A stretch of 64,000 bases of DNA, from positions 2,480,001 through 2,544,000 of the forward strand of contig JANSYK010000001.1 of the NCBI GenBank assembly GCA_024742485.1. Reading direction: 5' to 3'. The notes beneath the pieces are model-generated. The model was not told the origin of the DNA, did no database searches, and saw only the letters and a program-made list of their open reading frames with translations. Made by a program: the position numbers and the translations under genes. Position 1 is the stretch's first letter. Each line of letters starts with the position of its first letter. Of the stretch, positions 1-8,739 are shown piece by piece. This stretch comes from Alphaproteobacteria bacterium. GTDB taxonomy: Bacteria > Pseudomonadota > Alphaproteobacteria > Rhizobiales > Rhizobiaceae.

Positions 1-152
1 AGATCGCCACCTTCGCAGAGGCATTTTCGTCCATCTGCTGGGCCGGCTGCGCCGCGTTGGTGGCCGTCGGCAATTGGCTCGCGATCATCCCGGCAATGCT
101 GGCCTTGGCCGTGCTCGGTCTCATCTGGACCATCCGCCCACGCGAGACCTGA
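1..152 (+). CDS. C-terminal end of a membrane transporter, probably MFS (partial)
   Basis: Only the last 49 codons are in the window, read in the frame starting at base 3 and ending in TGA at 150-152. The peptide is hydrophobic (GNWLAIIPAMLALAVLGL) and ends in a short basic tail, IRPRET. That is what the last transmembrane helix of a 12-helix transporter such as an MFS permease looks like. The 5' part lies outside the window, so the family is a guess from hydrophobicity and length. It converges on the SDR gene only 25 bases away. Confidence 0.5.
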   Translation, partial: IATFAEAFSSICWAGCAALVAVGNWLAIIPAMLALAVLGLIWTIRPRET

Positions 153-177
153 GATCAGGCACAGTGGGAACGGCGCC

Positions 178-876
178 CTAAAACCGCTCCACCCAGGGCC
201 GTATGGCCAGTTCGTTGCTCCAGGTCGAGCGATCCTGACGGATGAGATGGAGGTAATTTTTTGCGATTGCATCCGGATCGAGCATGGAATCGGGGCTGTC
301 GGCCGGTTCCGAGCGACCCGGATTGCGTATGGCTCCGTCAATATTGACCCAGGCCACATGAATGCCCTTCGGGTGCAGTTCGCGCGCCATGGATTCAGCC
401 AGCCCGCGCTGCGCGAATTTGCCCATGGCAAAGGGTGCGGAAAGCGGAAATCCCTTGATGCCGGCAGATGCGCCGGTGAACAGGATCGTGCCGCGACAAC
501 CGCCTAGCTCTTCCTGGTCCTGCATGATCCGGGCAGCGGCCTGACCGACCAGAAACGCTCCAAACGCGGTCACCTCCACGGCCTCTCGCACCGCTTCGGG
601 GTCAAGCTCGGTCAACGGGCCGCGCTGCCGCGCGGAAGGATTGTAGACGACTACATCCAGCCGACCGTCCAGTCCGGCAAACAATTGATCCACATCGCCG
701 GTCTTCGAAGCATCGCAGGTGGCAACCTGCGCGCCCGTTTCACCCGCCAACGTACCGATTTTGCCGACATTGCGCGCCGCAAGGATCAGCCGGTAGCCCT
801 CCTGATGCAATTGTCTGGCGAGCGAAGCCGAAAGCCCGTCGCCAACTCCCACAATCAATGCCAATGGTTGTGTCAT
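178..876 (-). CDS. SDR-family protein with Phe in place of the catalytic Tyr
   Basis: 232 aa, one Rossmann domain of the short-chain dehydrogenase type. The N-terminus has a degenerate dinucleotide-binding loop (VGVGDGLSASLA), YNPSA stands where NNAG usually is, and TGASAG carries the active-site Ser. The expected YxxxK is FAMGK, so the Lys is present but the general acid/base Tyr is Phe. Some SDR subgroups carry this change, so activity may be altered rather than lost. The start is set by GGAGGCGAG directly upstream of ATG at 876. It stands alone, convergent with the upstream transporter. Substrate unknown. Confidence 0.85.
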   Translation of the reverse strand: MTQPLALIVGVGDGLSASLARQLHQEGYRLILAARNVGKIGTLAGETGAQVATCDASKTGDVDQLFAGLDGRLDVVVYNPSARQRGPLTELDPEAVREAVEVTAFGAFLVGQAAARIMQDQEELGGCRGTILFTGASAGIKGFPLSAPFAMGKFAQRGLAESMARELHPKGIHVAWVNIDGAIRNPGRSEPADSPDSMLDPDAIAKNYLHLIRQDRSTWSNELAIRPWVERF

Positions 877-1076
877 CTCGCCTCCAGGCCGGATGCCGAT
901 GCTTGCCTCCGCCCGGTTTCCGGCGTTGCGGAGCGGATTGCGTTTTGTCGAGATCGTGTCTCAGGTGATATGTAGGGTCAGGACCCAATAATTTCATCCA
1001 TTCTGCGCTGTCGCAAAGTCGCGCTGCCTTTCACTGGCGCCGCCAAGCGCGTATCCTCGGCAGGTTAAATCAGGGT

Positions 1077-1694
1077 ATGGCACATGAGGCGACGGAATTG
1101 AGCGAAACGGCGTCCAATCTTGCAACGAAAGGAATGCTGGTCGACCCTGGTAACCATTTCAAGGGCCGATACGAAGTCGAACGTAAGTATCGGGTCGATG
1201 ATCTTGAGGCAATGCGTACAAACCTGTGCGCCCTGGGTGCGGTCGGGTTCACGATCGGCAATTCCGAAACCGATGTCTTTTTCGACTTTCCCGATGGCCG
1301 GCTGGCGTCGAATGACCAGACACAAGTTTTGCGCCACATGCGCCCGTCGGGACGTGTGTTGTGGATATCAAAGGGGCCGGGTCCGGACGAATGCACAGCC
1401 ATGGACCTGACCGACAACGCACAGGCCACGGCCATGCTCTTGTCATTGGGCTTTATCGAAACCAATCGCATCGACAAGAAACGCGATATCTATTTCATCG
1501 ACACCTTTCATGCCACGCTCGACAGTGTCGACGGCCTCGGCACTTTTGTCGAATTGGCCGTGATGACCGACGATCAGGATGCGCTGCCGTCCCTGCGGCG
1601 CGGCGTCGATCAAATGGCCCTCAAGTTGAATCTGCTGGACACCATGGAGGAGACGCGGTCCTACCGGCAAATGCTGTTCGAACCCCATCCCTGA
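1077..1694 (+). CDS. CYTH-domain protein (class IV adenylate cyclase/thiamine-triphosphatase-like)
   Basis: 205 aa. The CYTH signature ExExK is seen as YEVERKYRV about residues 32-40, followed by the alternating charged strands of a triphosphate tunnel fold (TQVLRHMRPSG, DKKRDIYFID, GTFVELAVM). The family binds triphosphates with metal ions, and members include CyaB-type adenylate cyclases and inorganic or thiamine triphosphatases. The sequence does not say which. An internal Met at 1134, just before the CYTH motif and preceded by AAGGA, could also be the start. It has no operon partner. Confidence 0.85.
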   Translation: MAHEATELSETASNLATKGMLVDPGNHFKGRYEVERKYRVDDLEAMRTNLCALGAVGFTIGNSETDVFFDFPDGRLASNDQTQVLRHMRPSGRVLWISKGPGPDECTAMDLTDNAQATAMLLSLGFIETNRIDKKRDIYFIDTFHATLDSVDGLGTFVELAVMTDDQDALPSLRRGVDQMALKLNLLDTMEETRSYRQMLFEPHP

Positions 1695-1710
1695 CGCACG
1701 ACAAGGCCGG

Positions 1711-1983
1711 TCAGGCGTCCGGTTCTTCGATCAATCGGTGACTGTCCGCTGCGGTCAGGTCCAGCCGGTATGCGCGCTTCATCGCATCGATAAACGCTCT
1801 GGAATCCGCGTCGAACGGGCTTTTGCCCTCGAAAGCATGAAGGACAATGCCCTCCAGCAGGTCACCCAGCGTCATCTCATGATGGGTCGCCACGGCCTTC
1901 AATACCTTCAAAAGACGTTTTTCCAAACGCACGCCCGTCTGGGTGCGCTCGATTTTGCTTCTTTCCCTGGACATCTCAATCAT
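1711..1983 (-). CDS. Small ribbon-helix-helix-like protein
   Basis: 90 aa, very basic N-terminus. RTQTGVRLEKRLLKVLKAVA resembles the beta-strand and first helix of a ribbon-helix-helix DNA-binding domain, and EMTLGDLLEGIVLHAFEG would be the second helix. The C-terminal 30 residues are acidic. It may bind DNA as a dimer. No toxin gene is next to it, so it is not a clear antitoxin. An imperfect palindrome lies in its upstream region at 2017-2030. Function unknown. Confidence 0.65.
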   Translation of the reverse strand: MIEMSRERSKIERTQTGVRLEKRLLKVLKAVATHHEMTLGDLLEGIVLHAFEGKSPFDADSRAFIDAMKRAYRLDLTAADSHRLIEEPDA

Positions 1984-2016
1984 CCATCCGCAAGCCGGCC
2001 CGCTTTACAGCAATTC

Positions 2017-2030
2017 GGTAACATGGTACC
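2017..2030. promoter_or_regulatory. 14-bp imperfect palindrome between divergent genes
   Basis: GGTAACATGGTACC pairs with itself except for one central pair. It sits 34 bases upstream of the RHH-like gene (minus) and 40 bases upstream of the DMT transporter gene (plus). RHH proteins bind short palindromes of this size, so autoregulation is possible. Evidence is sequence symmetry only. Confidence 0.3.
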
Positions 2031-2070
2031 AATATAACAAATTCAGCCGACAAAGTCACGCAAGACACGG

Positions 2071-2976
2071 ATGTCGTTCATGCCTCCCAATCTGAACGGG
2101 GTTCTTTTGGCGATGGCTGCAACGGCAATGTTTTCGGTGGCGGCGGCCCTGACCAAATTGGCAAGCGCCGACTACAATGTGCTGCAGATCCTGTTCATCC
2201 GGCAGATCATCATGCTGGTTGCGATCCTTCCCATCTTGACGCGGAACGTCCCGCACAATCTGAAGACGCGGCATGCCGGTCTTCACGCGATACGGCTGAC
2301 CGGTGCCTTCATCGCCCTTTCCTGCGGATTTTGGGCAGTGGCCGTTCTGCCGCTGACCACAGCAACCGTTCTGGCCTTTTCGTCGGTATTCTTCACCACA
2401 TTGCTGGCGGCTGTGTTTCTAGGCGAACGGGTCGGTGCCCCGCGGATCGCCGCCATTGCCGTCGGCTTTGCGGGTGTTCTCATCGTGGTGCGGCCCAGCG
2501 TCAGTGGCATGGCCGACCTTTATGCGCTGATCGCCATTGCGGCGGCGCTTGGCGCCGCGACCGCGAAGACAACCATTCGGCGGCTGTCGAAATCGGAGAG
2601 CACCGCGACCCTCCTGGCCTATCAGGCGATCTTCATCGGGGTCCTGGCCGGTTTGCCGATGGCCTGGCTTTGGGCGACCCCGGACTGGAACGGAGCTGTC
2701 CTGCTGATTTCCATCGGCCTCGTCTCGACACTCGCCCAATGGGTCGGCGTGATGGCCCTTCGCGCGGGAGAGGCCAGCCTTGTGACCAGCATCGACTATA
2801 TGCAGCTCATTTACGCGGCCATTCTTGGCTACTGGCTTTTTTCCGAATGGCCCGACCTCTACACATTCGCCGGTGCCGCACTGATCGTCGGTTCAGCCCT
2901 GTTCACCGTCCGGCGGGAAGCCCGAAGACGTCATGACAGACGCGCATCAGGTCCCCAGCGACCGCAGCAGGGTTGA
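2071..2976 (+). CDS. EamA/DMT-family transporter
   Basis: 301 aa with about ten hydrophobic segments in two repeats of five, the EamA duplication (first repeat roughly residues 8-140, second 148-282). Conserved features include FIRQIIMLVAILP and LGERVGAPRIAAIAVGFAGV in repeat one and MQLIYAAILGYWLFSEWPDL in repeat two. The family exports metabolites such as amino acids or purines at the inner membrane, and the substrate cannot be read from sequence. Its 3' end overlaps the convergent TetR gene by 30 bp. Confidence 0.9.
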   Translation: MSFMPPNLNGVLLAMAATAMFSVAAALTKLASADYNVLQILFIRQIIMLVAILPILTRNVPHNLKTRHAGLHAIRLTGAFIALSCGFWAVAVLPLTTATVLAFSSVFFTTLLAAVFLGERVGAPRIAAIAVGFAGVLIVVRPSVSGMADLYALIAIAAALGAATAKTTIRRLSKSESTATLLAYQAIFIGVLAGLPMAWLWATPDWNGAVLLISIGLVSTLAQWVGVMALRAGEASLVTSIDYMQLIYAAILGYWLFSEWPDLYTFAGAALIVGSALFTVRREARRRHDRRASGPQRPQQG

Positions 2977-3564
2977 CAGCGCATCCCGGAACGCACGCGG
3001 TGCGCCTCTGTCGCCGTTGAGTTTGCGCTGCAGATAGTAACGAAACAGTGCGTCGAACCTTAGGTACAGATCAAGTGGATCGAGCCCGTTCAGTTCGACC
3101 CGGTCCAGCAGGCGACCGCAAAAATCGATCATGGAGTTTTCAAGATCCGAAACCACGTGGGTGAAACTGTCATCGAATAGGGCTTGCGAGCGAATGTCGT
3201 ACCAAAGCCGATGTTTTTCGGCATCGTTTTCGACCGAAGCGACCAATACGTCGATCATGCGCTCGGCGGTGCGCTGCGGCGAACCGGACGCCTTCAGATT
3301 CACCTCAAGTCCGGCCAGGAACTCCTCCTTGTAGAGCTGCACGCAACAAAGGATCAGTTCCGCCTTGTCCTCGAAGTAGTAATGCAGAATACCGACGGAA
3401 ACGCCCGACTGTTCTGCAATATCGCGCAAACTGGTACGCGCGTAGCCCAGTTGCGAAAGAGTGGACAATGTATGCTCGGCCAGCGCGCGCTTTTTGCCGT
3501 TTCGCTTGTCGATGCGCCGTGTTGCTTCTTCCCTCAACCGGACGATCTTGTTTGCTGTTGCCAT
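2947..3564 (-). CDS. TetR-family transcriptional regulator
   Basis: 205 aa. The N-terminal TetR helix-turn-helix is clear: ALAEHTLSTLSQLGYARTSL then DIAEQSGVSVGILHYYFEDK, about residues 25-70. The C-terminal ligand domain is helical and resembles BetI-like regulators. The start chosen is ATG at 3564; an upstream GTG would add 12 residues. It lies 59 bases downstream of the aldehyde dehydrogenase gene on the same strand and is probably co-transcribed. This makes it a candidate to bind the palindromes at 5434-5447 and 5573-5589. Confidence 0.88.
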   Translation of the reverse strand: MATANKIVRLREEATRRIDKRNGKKRALAEHTLSTLSQLGYARTSLRDIAEQSGVSVGILHYYFEDKAELILCCVQLYKEEFLAGLEVNLKASGSPQRTAERMIDVLVASVENDAEKHRLWYDIRSQALFDDSFTHVVSDLENSMIDFCGRLLDRVELNGLDPLDLYLRFDALFRYYLQRKLNGDRGAPRAFRDALSTLLRSLGT

Positions 3565-3623
3565 GGTTGTCACCCGATTGCTGGAAGAATGGGCGCACAT
3601 CCCGACACGCCCGACAAGGCCTT

Positions 3624-5360
3624 CTAACCCAGAAGCGCGTTGAGGAAAATACGCGGCAATTTTGTCCAGCCCGGGCGATGTCGAAACCCTGTCAGCAACG
3701 GTCCGATCTTGTGCTGTCTTCTATTCGTTATGAACCAGGGTGGCCGTGGCAACAGGCTCCACTCTCTGCTCAGCAGGTTTCGCGGAAACGGCCTGAACGG
3801 TGCCCGAATGACCGATCGCTCCGGGCGGTCGAACAGGAACGTGTTGTGGACGAAGTCGATGCCGCTCTGGACATCGTCAAGCGTGTGACCGGGAAAGGCA
3901 CCCCAAGGGGTCTCGAGCAGCAAAAAGCCGACGCCGGTCCAGCAATTGATTGCGATGCAGCCATAGTGAAGCTCACCGATGAGCGCCTCGAATTTCTTCC
4001 GGCCGATTTGCTGCACCGTCGCCGGATGAATGAGAATGGAGGCCCCAAGCGTGCCGCGAAGCCGGCGATTGGCATAACCGATGGCCGCGCGGAGATAGGC
4101 TTCCGGATCGGTGCCGCCAATGCGATAGGTGTTCATCGCCGGCGCAAACACCTCCGTCGTCTCGAACCAGGCATGATTGCCCCTGGCGACCGGCGCAACG
4201 AGACAGTTGGGGCCGCCGGGGCGAGAGAAGGACACGACGGACTCGCTCTGGTCCTCGAATTCGGCCATCCGCTTATCGGCACCCGGATAGTAGAGAGGCC
4301 GCGACGGCGCGCGAGCCATGACACGTTCGATCTGCCTGAGCAGAGTGTCCGTCTTGTTCCAGTCGTCCGGCAGCACCAGCATCTGGCAGGCAACGCAGTT
4401 GAAGCCCGAATTATGCAGTTTCTGGGTGGCAATATGTTCGGCCTGAAAGGCAAGGTCGGCTTCGGTCCAGGGGCCCGGAACCACGATGGTCGGGCAGACT
4501 GCGCCAAGTTCCGATGTAATGCGACGCGTATTGCGCGGCGTACCATTGGCCTTGTTGCGGATGCCCTCCTTGCCGGCACCCCAGACAATGGCATCATGCG
4601 AGGCCTCGGCGCCAGTGATATGGATTTCGTCAATTCCGGGCTGCTCGCAAAGGGCAGCACCGACATCGGCCCCGCCCGAAACGATCTGCAGGGCGCCGAA
4701 ATCGATAAATGGCTTCAATGAAGCGGTAAGATACTCAAGAAGATAGTCATTCACCGGGTTCAGTTTCAACAGCGTGACCTGATGGTCCATCAGCAGTTTG
4801 TGAAGGCAGTCGAGCGGCGCAATCGATGAGATGTTGCCGGCCCCCAGCACCAGCGCGACCCGGCCCACGCGATGCTCGGGCGGCGTGTCATAGGTGGATG
4901 CGGTGTCGTTGGGGAGATTGTCTGTCGTGACACCCTTTTGCATCCACACCTCGGCCTCAATGCCGGAAAAGAGCAACTTGTCCCAGATGGAGCGCGGAAG
5001 CACCTTGACGGCAATCTGCCCGCTTTCCAGGTGACGCACGGGAAGGCCGTTGAGATAGGTTTTGCCTTCTATTCCCGAAAGGGTTTCCGTCAGCAACATG
5101 CAGGCAGATATCAGGGCATAGGGACCGGACAGCCACTCTTCGCCGACCAGAGGCGAATCGGCCGGAATTTGTTTTTGCCGTGCGGCCTCAAGCGCCCAGT
5201 CTTCGGCAACATCCATCACGGCGTTCTGGACGGAGGCGATCATGGCGATGCGCTCGTCCGTGGTTGTGCGGGCCCATCGGTCCCTGTTGGCCACAAGACC
5301 TTCGACCACCCGGTCAAGATGATCCTGTTCGTGTCTTTCTTCTGTTGCCGCCTGCGCCAT
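3624..5360 (-). CDS. Aldehyde dehydrogenase family protein
   Basis: 578 aa, longer than the usual ~490 because of extensions at both ends. The catalytic Cys is in GFNCVACQM, the Glu in SELGAVCP, and the nucleotide-binding turn in GRVALVLGAGNISSIAPLD. The family oxidises aldehydes, or acylates CoA, with NAD(P). The start chosen is ATG at 5360 preceded by GGGAAGGG; an in-frame GTG lies at 5387. It is divergent from korAB and probably co-transcribed with the TetR gene. Aldehyde from a shared substrate is plausible but not shown. Confidence 0.85.
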   Translation of the reverse strand: MAQAATEERHEQDHLDRVVEGLVANRDRWARTTTDERIAMIASVQNAVMDVAEDWALEAARQKQIPADSPLVGEEWLSGPYALISACMLLTETLSGIEGKTYLNGLPVRHLESGQIAVKVLPRSIWDKLLFSGIEAEVWMQKGVTTDNLPNDTASTYDTPPEHRVGRVALVLGAGNISSIAPLDCLHKLLMDHQVTLLKLNPVNDYLLEYLTASLKPFIDFGALQIVSGGADVGAALCEQPGIDEIHITGAEASHDAIVWGAGKEGIRNKANGTPRNTRRITSELGAVCPTIVVPGPWTEADLAFQAEHIATQKLHNSGFNCVACQMLVLPDDWNKTDTLLRQIERVMARAPSRPLYYPGADKRMAEFEDQSESVVSFSRPGGPNCLVAPVARGNHAWFETTEVFAPAMNTYRIGGTDPEAYLRAAIGYANRRLRGTLGASILIHPATVQQIGRKKFEALIGELHYGCIAINCWTGVGFLLLETPWGAFPGHTLDDVQSGIDFVHNTFLFDRPERSVIRAPFRPFPRNLLSREWSLLPRPPWFITNRRQHKIGPLLTGFRHRPGWTKLPRIFLNALLG

Positions 5361-5433
5361 CGCGCCGTCCCTTCCCTGGACCGCCACTGAACGGTTGTAT
5401 CATCAGTGGCAAAACAATCTTGGACAACAATTT

Positions 5434-5447
5434 TGGACATATGTCCA
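5434..5447. promoter_or_regulatory. Perfect 14-bp palindrome, candidate operator of the aldehyde dehydrogenase/kor promoters
   Basis: TGGACATATGTCCA is a perfect palindrome in the divergent intergenic region, 74 bases upstream of the aldehyde dehydrogenase start. A direct repeat of its half site, TTGGACA, lies at 5420-5426. The same GGACA/TGTCC half sites recur at 5573-5589 beside the kor start. Confidence 0.5.
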
Positions 5448-5572
5448 GTTTTTTGAAAACAAGCTCAATTTGCCTGTTTTGCAGCCGTGGATTGGCCCGT
5501 TCGGACGACATGACAATTTGTTAGTACACAAACGAATATGGCTGCGCTATATTCTCCGTCGTATTGGTGAAA

Positions 5573-5589
5573 CGGACATGTGTTGTCCG
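5573..5589. promoter_or_regulatory. Inverted repeat CGGACA-N5-TGTCCG upstream of korA
   Basis: Six-base perfect arms with spacer TGTGT. The half sites GGACA/TGTCC match those of the palindrome at 5434-5447 but with a wider spacer. It covers the alternative GTG start at 5580, which favours the downstream ATG at 5613 as the real korA start. Likely bound by the same regulator, perhaps the nearby TetR protein (inference). Confidence 0.45.
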
Positions 5590-5612
5590 AAACAATTGGA
5601 TCGATTCAGGCC

Positions 5613-7475
5613 ATGGGTCCACATATCAAGCAAGCCGCAGTCCAAGAGCGGAAAACCGCGGAAACCGTTGTGGTTCGATTTGCCGGCGATTCCGGCGATG
5701 GCATCCAGGTGATCGGTTCGCAGCTCGGACTGGCCAGCGCCATGTCCGACAATGACCTGGGCACATTTCCGGAATATCCGTCCGAAGTGCGCGCACCGGT
5801 CGGCACCACCTACGGCGTGTCGGCATTCCAGGTGCATTTTGGCGGGCGTCCGATCAAGACGATTGGTGACGAAGCAGACATGTTGGTGGCTCTCAACCCG
5901 GCAGCGTTGAAAACCAATCTCGACATGCTGAAAAAGGGCGGTCTTGTGCTGATCGATGCCGGCTCCTTCACCCAGCGCAACTTCGACAAGGCGGGCTATG
6001 CGGCTTCACCACTTGAAGACGGCACGCTGGATGACTACCAGCTCATGGCGCCCGACATTTCCAAATTGACCATGGAGAGTGTTGCAGAGATCGGGCTCAA
6101 CAAGAAGGCGTCTCTGCGCTGCAAGAATTTCTGGGCTCTTGGCCTGGTCTACTGGATGTATGGCCGGGACCGGCAGCCGACGATCGACTGGCTCGACAAC
6201 AAATTCGCAAAACTTCCCGATGTGGCCGCTGCCAATGTCGCTGCTCTGAATGCAGGTCACGCCTACGGCGAAACGGTCGAGGCGGCCGGATATGATGTGG
6301 CACGGATCGACATGGAACCGGGCCCATACAGTTTTGTCACCGGCTATGAGGCACTCGCCTGGGGACTGGCCGCCGCCGCCGAACTGTCGGATCGCAAACT
6401 GGTGTTCGCGTCCTATCCGATCACCCCCGCCTCACCCGTGTTGCACACACTGGCGCGTCTCAGCGATATCGGCGTGACGACGTTCCAGGCCGAAGACGAG
6501 ATTGCCGCAATCTGTGCGGCCATCGGCGTCTCGTTTGCCGGCGGCCTCGGCGTAACATCGAGTTCCGGTCCCGGCATATCACTCAAGCAGGAAGCCATGG
6601 GCCTGGCCGTCTCGGCCGAGCTGCCGCTGATTATCGTCAACACCCAGCGCGCCGGCCCCTCCACCGGCATGCCCACCAAGACAGAGCAATCGGATCTCAA
6701 TCAGGCCCTTTATGGTCGGCACGGGGAAAGCCCGGTGCCCGTTCTGGCAGCCGGGTCACCCGCCGAGTGTTTCGAAATGGCGATCGAGGCGGCAAGGATT
6801 GCCCTGACCTATATGACACCGGTCATCCTGTTGTCGGACGGCTTCGTTGCCAATGCCTCGAGCCCATGGGCCCTGCCAGATCTCGACGCCCTGCCGCGCA
6901 TTTCCGTGCAGAACCACAAGGATGCGGATGATTTCAATCCCTATCGGCGCGATCCCGAAACGCTGGCCCGAAGTTGGGCAGTGCCCGGAACACCGGGCTG
7001 CGAGCACCGGATCGGCGGCATCGAAAAGGACTTTGCCAGCGGTCACATTTCCTACGAACCGGAAAATCACCAGAAGATGACCGATGTGCGCGCCGACAAG
7101 GTGGCCGGCATCGCCAAAACCATCCCGCCGATCGCCGTGGACCAGGGTGACGCGAACGGCGATCTGCTTCTGGTTGGTTGGGGATCGACCTATGGGCCGA
7201 TCTCCCGAGCGGTCGGCAATATGCGCGCCCGCGGGTGCCGGGTCTCGCATCTGCATGTGCGGCACATCAAACCCTTCGCGCCCAATCAGAACGAATTGCT
7301 TGACGGCTTCAAACAGGTCCTGGTGCCCGAAATGAACAGTGGCCAATTGGTCAATCTGCTGCGGGTAGAGGGTTGCGCCCACGCCGAAGGCCTGAGCAAG
7401 ATGACCGGCAGACCCTTTCAGGTGAGCGAAATCGAGGATGCGATCCTCGCCCGCGTGGAGACGAGCAATGAATGA
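5613..7475 (+). CDS. korA: 2-oxoacid:acceptor oxidoreductase, alpha subunit with fused gamma domain
   Basis: 620 aa. The N-terminal gamma domain begins at VVRFAGDSGDGIQVIG and spans about residues 18-200. The alpha (pyrimidine-binding) domain follows with SYPITPASPVLH, SSSGPGISLKQEAMGLAV and GPSTGMPTKTEQSDL. The C-terminal swivel domain has SHLHVRHIKPFAP. The enzyme oxidatively decarboxylates a 2-oxoacid (2-oxoglutarate by family habit) to acyl-CoA with ferredoxin or a similar acceptor. It overlaps korB by 8 bp. A GTG at 5580 is an alternative start. Confidence 0.9.
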   Translation: MGPHIKQAAVQERKTAETVVVRFAGDSGDGIQVIGSQLGLASAMSDNDLGTFPEYPSEVRAPVGTTYGVSAFQVHFGGRPIKTIGDEADMLVALNPAALKTNLDMLKKGGLVLIDAGSFTQRNFDKAGYAASPLEDGTLDDYQLMAPDISKLTMESVAEIGLNKKASLRCKNFWALGLVYWMYGRDRQPTIDWLDNKFAKLPDVAAANVAALNAGHAYGETVEAAGYDVARIDMEPGPYSFVTGYEALAWGLAAAAELSDRKLVFASYPITPASPVLHTLARLSDIGVTTFQAEDEIAAICAAIGVSFAGGLGVTSSSGPGISLKQEAMGLAVSAELPLIIVNTQRAGPSTGMPTKTEQSDLNQALYGRHGESPVPVLAAGSPAECFEMAIEAARIALTYMTPVILLSDGFVANASSPWALPDLDALPRISVQNHKDADDFNPYRRDPETLARSWAVPGTPGCEHRIGGIEKDFASGHISYEPENHQKMTDVRADKVAGIAKTIPPIAVDQGDANGDLLLVGWGSTYGPISRAVGNMRARGCRVSHLHVRHIKPFAPNQNELLDGFKQVLVPEMNSGQLVNLLRVEGCAHAEGLSKMTGRPFQVSEIEDAILARVETSNE

Positions 7476-8481
7476 ACATGCCTCCGCCAACAAATTGACG
7501 GCAAACGATTTCGCCACGGACCAGGAAGTCCGCTGGTGCCCGGGCTGTGGCGACTATGCCGTACTCAAGGCGGTGCGAACCGTTCTGGCCGACATCGGTG
7601 CCCGGCGCGAAAACACGGTTTTCGTCTCCGGCATCGGCTGTTCCTCCCGCTTTCCCTATTACATTGACACCTATGGCTTCCATACGATCCATGGCCGCGC
7701 GCCGGCCGTCGCCACGGGCATGCTCCTGGCCAATCCGGATCTCGATGTCTGGATCATCACCGGCGATGGCGATGGCCTGTCGATCGGCGGCAATCATCTC
7801 CTTCACATCCTGCGGCGCAATCTGAACTGCCAGATCCTGCTGTTCAACAATGAAACCTATGGCCTGACGAAGGGCCAGTTCTCGCCGACATCGCATCTGG
7901 CGACACGCACGCCCTCTTCGCCTGGCGGCAGTATAGACAACCCCGTCGATCCGTCGCGATTTGCCCTTGGCTGCGGTGCGCGCTTCGTTGCCCGCGGCGT
8001 CGATACCCAGATCAAACAGCTGGTCGAGGTGCTGAAAGCTGCGCATCGCCACCAGGGTGCCGCCTTTGTCGAAATCTTCCAGAACTGCATCGTTTTCAAC
8101 GAAGACGTATTCGAAGGCTTCACCGCCAAGGCCAATGTCGCCCAACGCCAGCTTCAGGCTGAGCATGGCAAGCCGCTGACCTTCGGCGCTGATGGAACAC
8201 ACGCCCTGGCGTTCGATCCACAGAGCCTCGGCCTGAAGACGGTGGATGTGTCCGACGGCGCGCAACCATTGATCCATGATGCAACCAACCACAATCTGGC
8301 AAGCGCACTGGCCCGCATGGAAAATCCCGACTTTCCGATGGCGACCGGAGTGCTTTACGACAATCCGGGTCCCGTCTATCGCAGTTCGACGGCCGACCAG
8401 GATGCAGCGGGCGCGCCGCGCAAGCTCAAGGACGTCATGCGCGCCGGCCTGAGCTGGCATGTCGGAGAGACCCCAGAGTAA
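7468..8481 (+). CDS. korB: 2-oxoacid:acceptor oxidoreductase, beta (TPP-binding) subunit
   Basis: 337 aa. WCPGCGDYAVLKA near residues 23-35 carries two of the usual cysteines, followed by GIGCSSRFPYY. The thiamine-diphosphate/metal motif is GDGDGLSIGGNH and the substrate loop is NNETYGLTKGQFSPTS. The subunit supplies the TPP and electron-transfer half of the KorAB enzyme in the cytoplasm. The ATG at 7468 gives translational coupling with korA. The final 60 residues are family-typical, with no sign of truncation. Confidence 0.92.
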   Translation: MNEHASANKLTANDFATDQEVRWCPGCGDYAVLKAVRTVLADIGARRENTVFVSGIGCSSRFPYYIDTYGFHTIHGRAPAVATGMLLANPDLDVWIITGDGDGLSIGGNHLLHILRRNLNCQILLFNNETYGLTKGQFSPTSHLATRTPSSPGGSIDNPVDPSRFALGCGARFVARGVDTQIKQLVEVLKAAHRHQGAAFVEIFQNCIVFNEDVFEGFTAKANVAQRQLQAEHGKPLTFGADGTHALAFDPQSLGLKTVDVSDGAQPLIHDATNHNLASALARMENPDFPMATGVLYDNPGPVYRSSTADQDAAGAPRKLKDVMRAGLSWHVGETPE

Positions 8482-8698
8482 TACCAACGGCCCTCAATAT
8501 CGATCCCGCCGGTTTTTGTTGTCGGCCGGTTCATTTGAACTTTCCGCCATCCGCGCCCGATCCGGCAGACAGACCATCACACATGATTGAATCGGATCCA
8601 GCGCAAGGCGCCATGGATGCGCATTTCGCCATTGCTCACAGCTTTGGCTCTGCCCCCTCCTGACGATCCGCAGGGCCCCACAATGGCGGATTCCGATA

Positions 8699-8739
8699 TT
8701 TTATGTGTATTTTACAATAATTGTGGTATACATATAAAA
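8699..8739. promoter_or_regulatory. 41-bp interrupted palindrome touching the marR start codon
   Basis: The outer arms TTTTATGTGTAT (8699-8710) and ATACATATAAAA (8728-8739) pair with one mismatch. An inner palindrome, ACAATAATTGT (8714-8724), has the same centre, base 8719. The last base is the A of the proposed ATG. TACAAT at 8713-8718 resembles a -10 box. MarR proteins typically bind AT-rich palindromes over their own promoter, so this is a strong autoregulation candidate. Confidence 0.6.
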
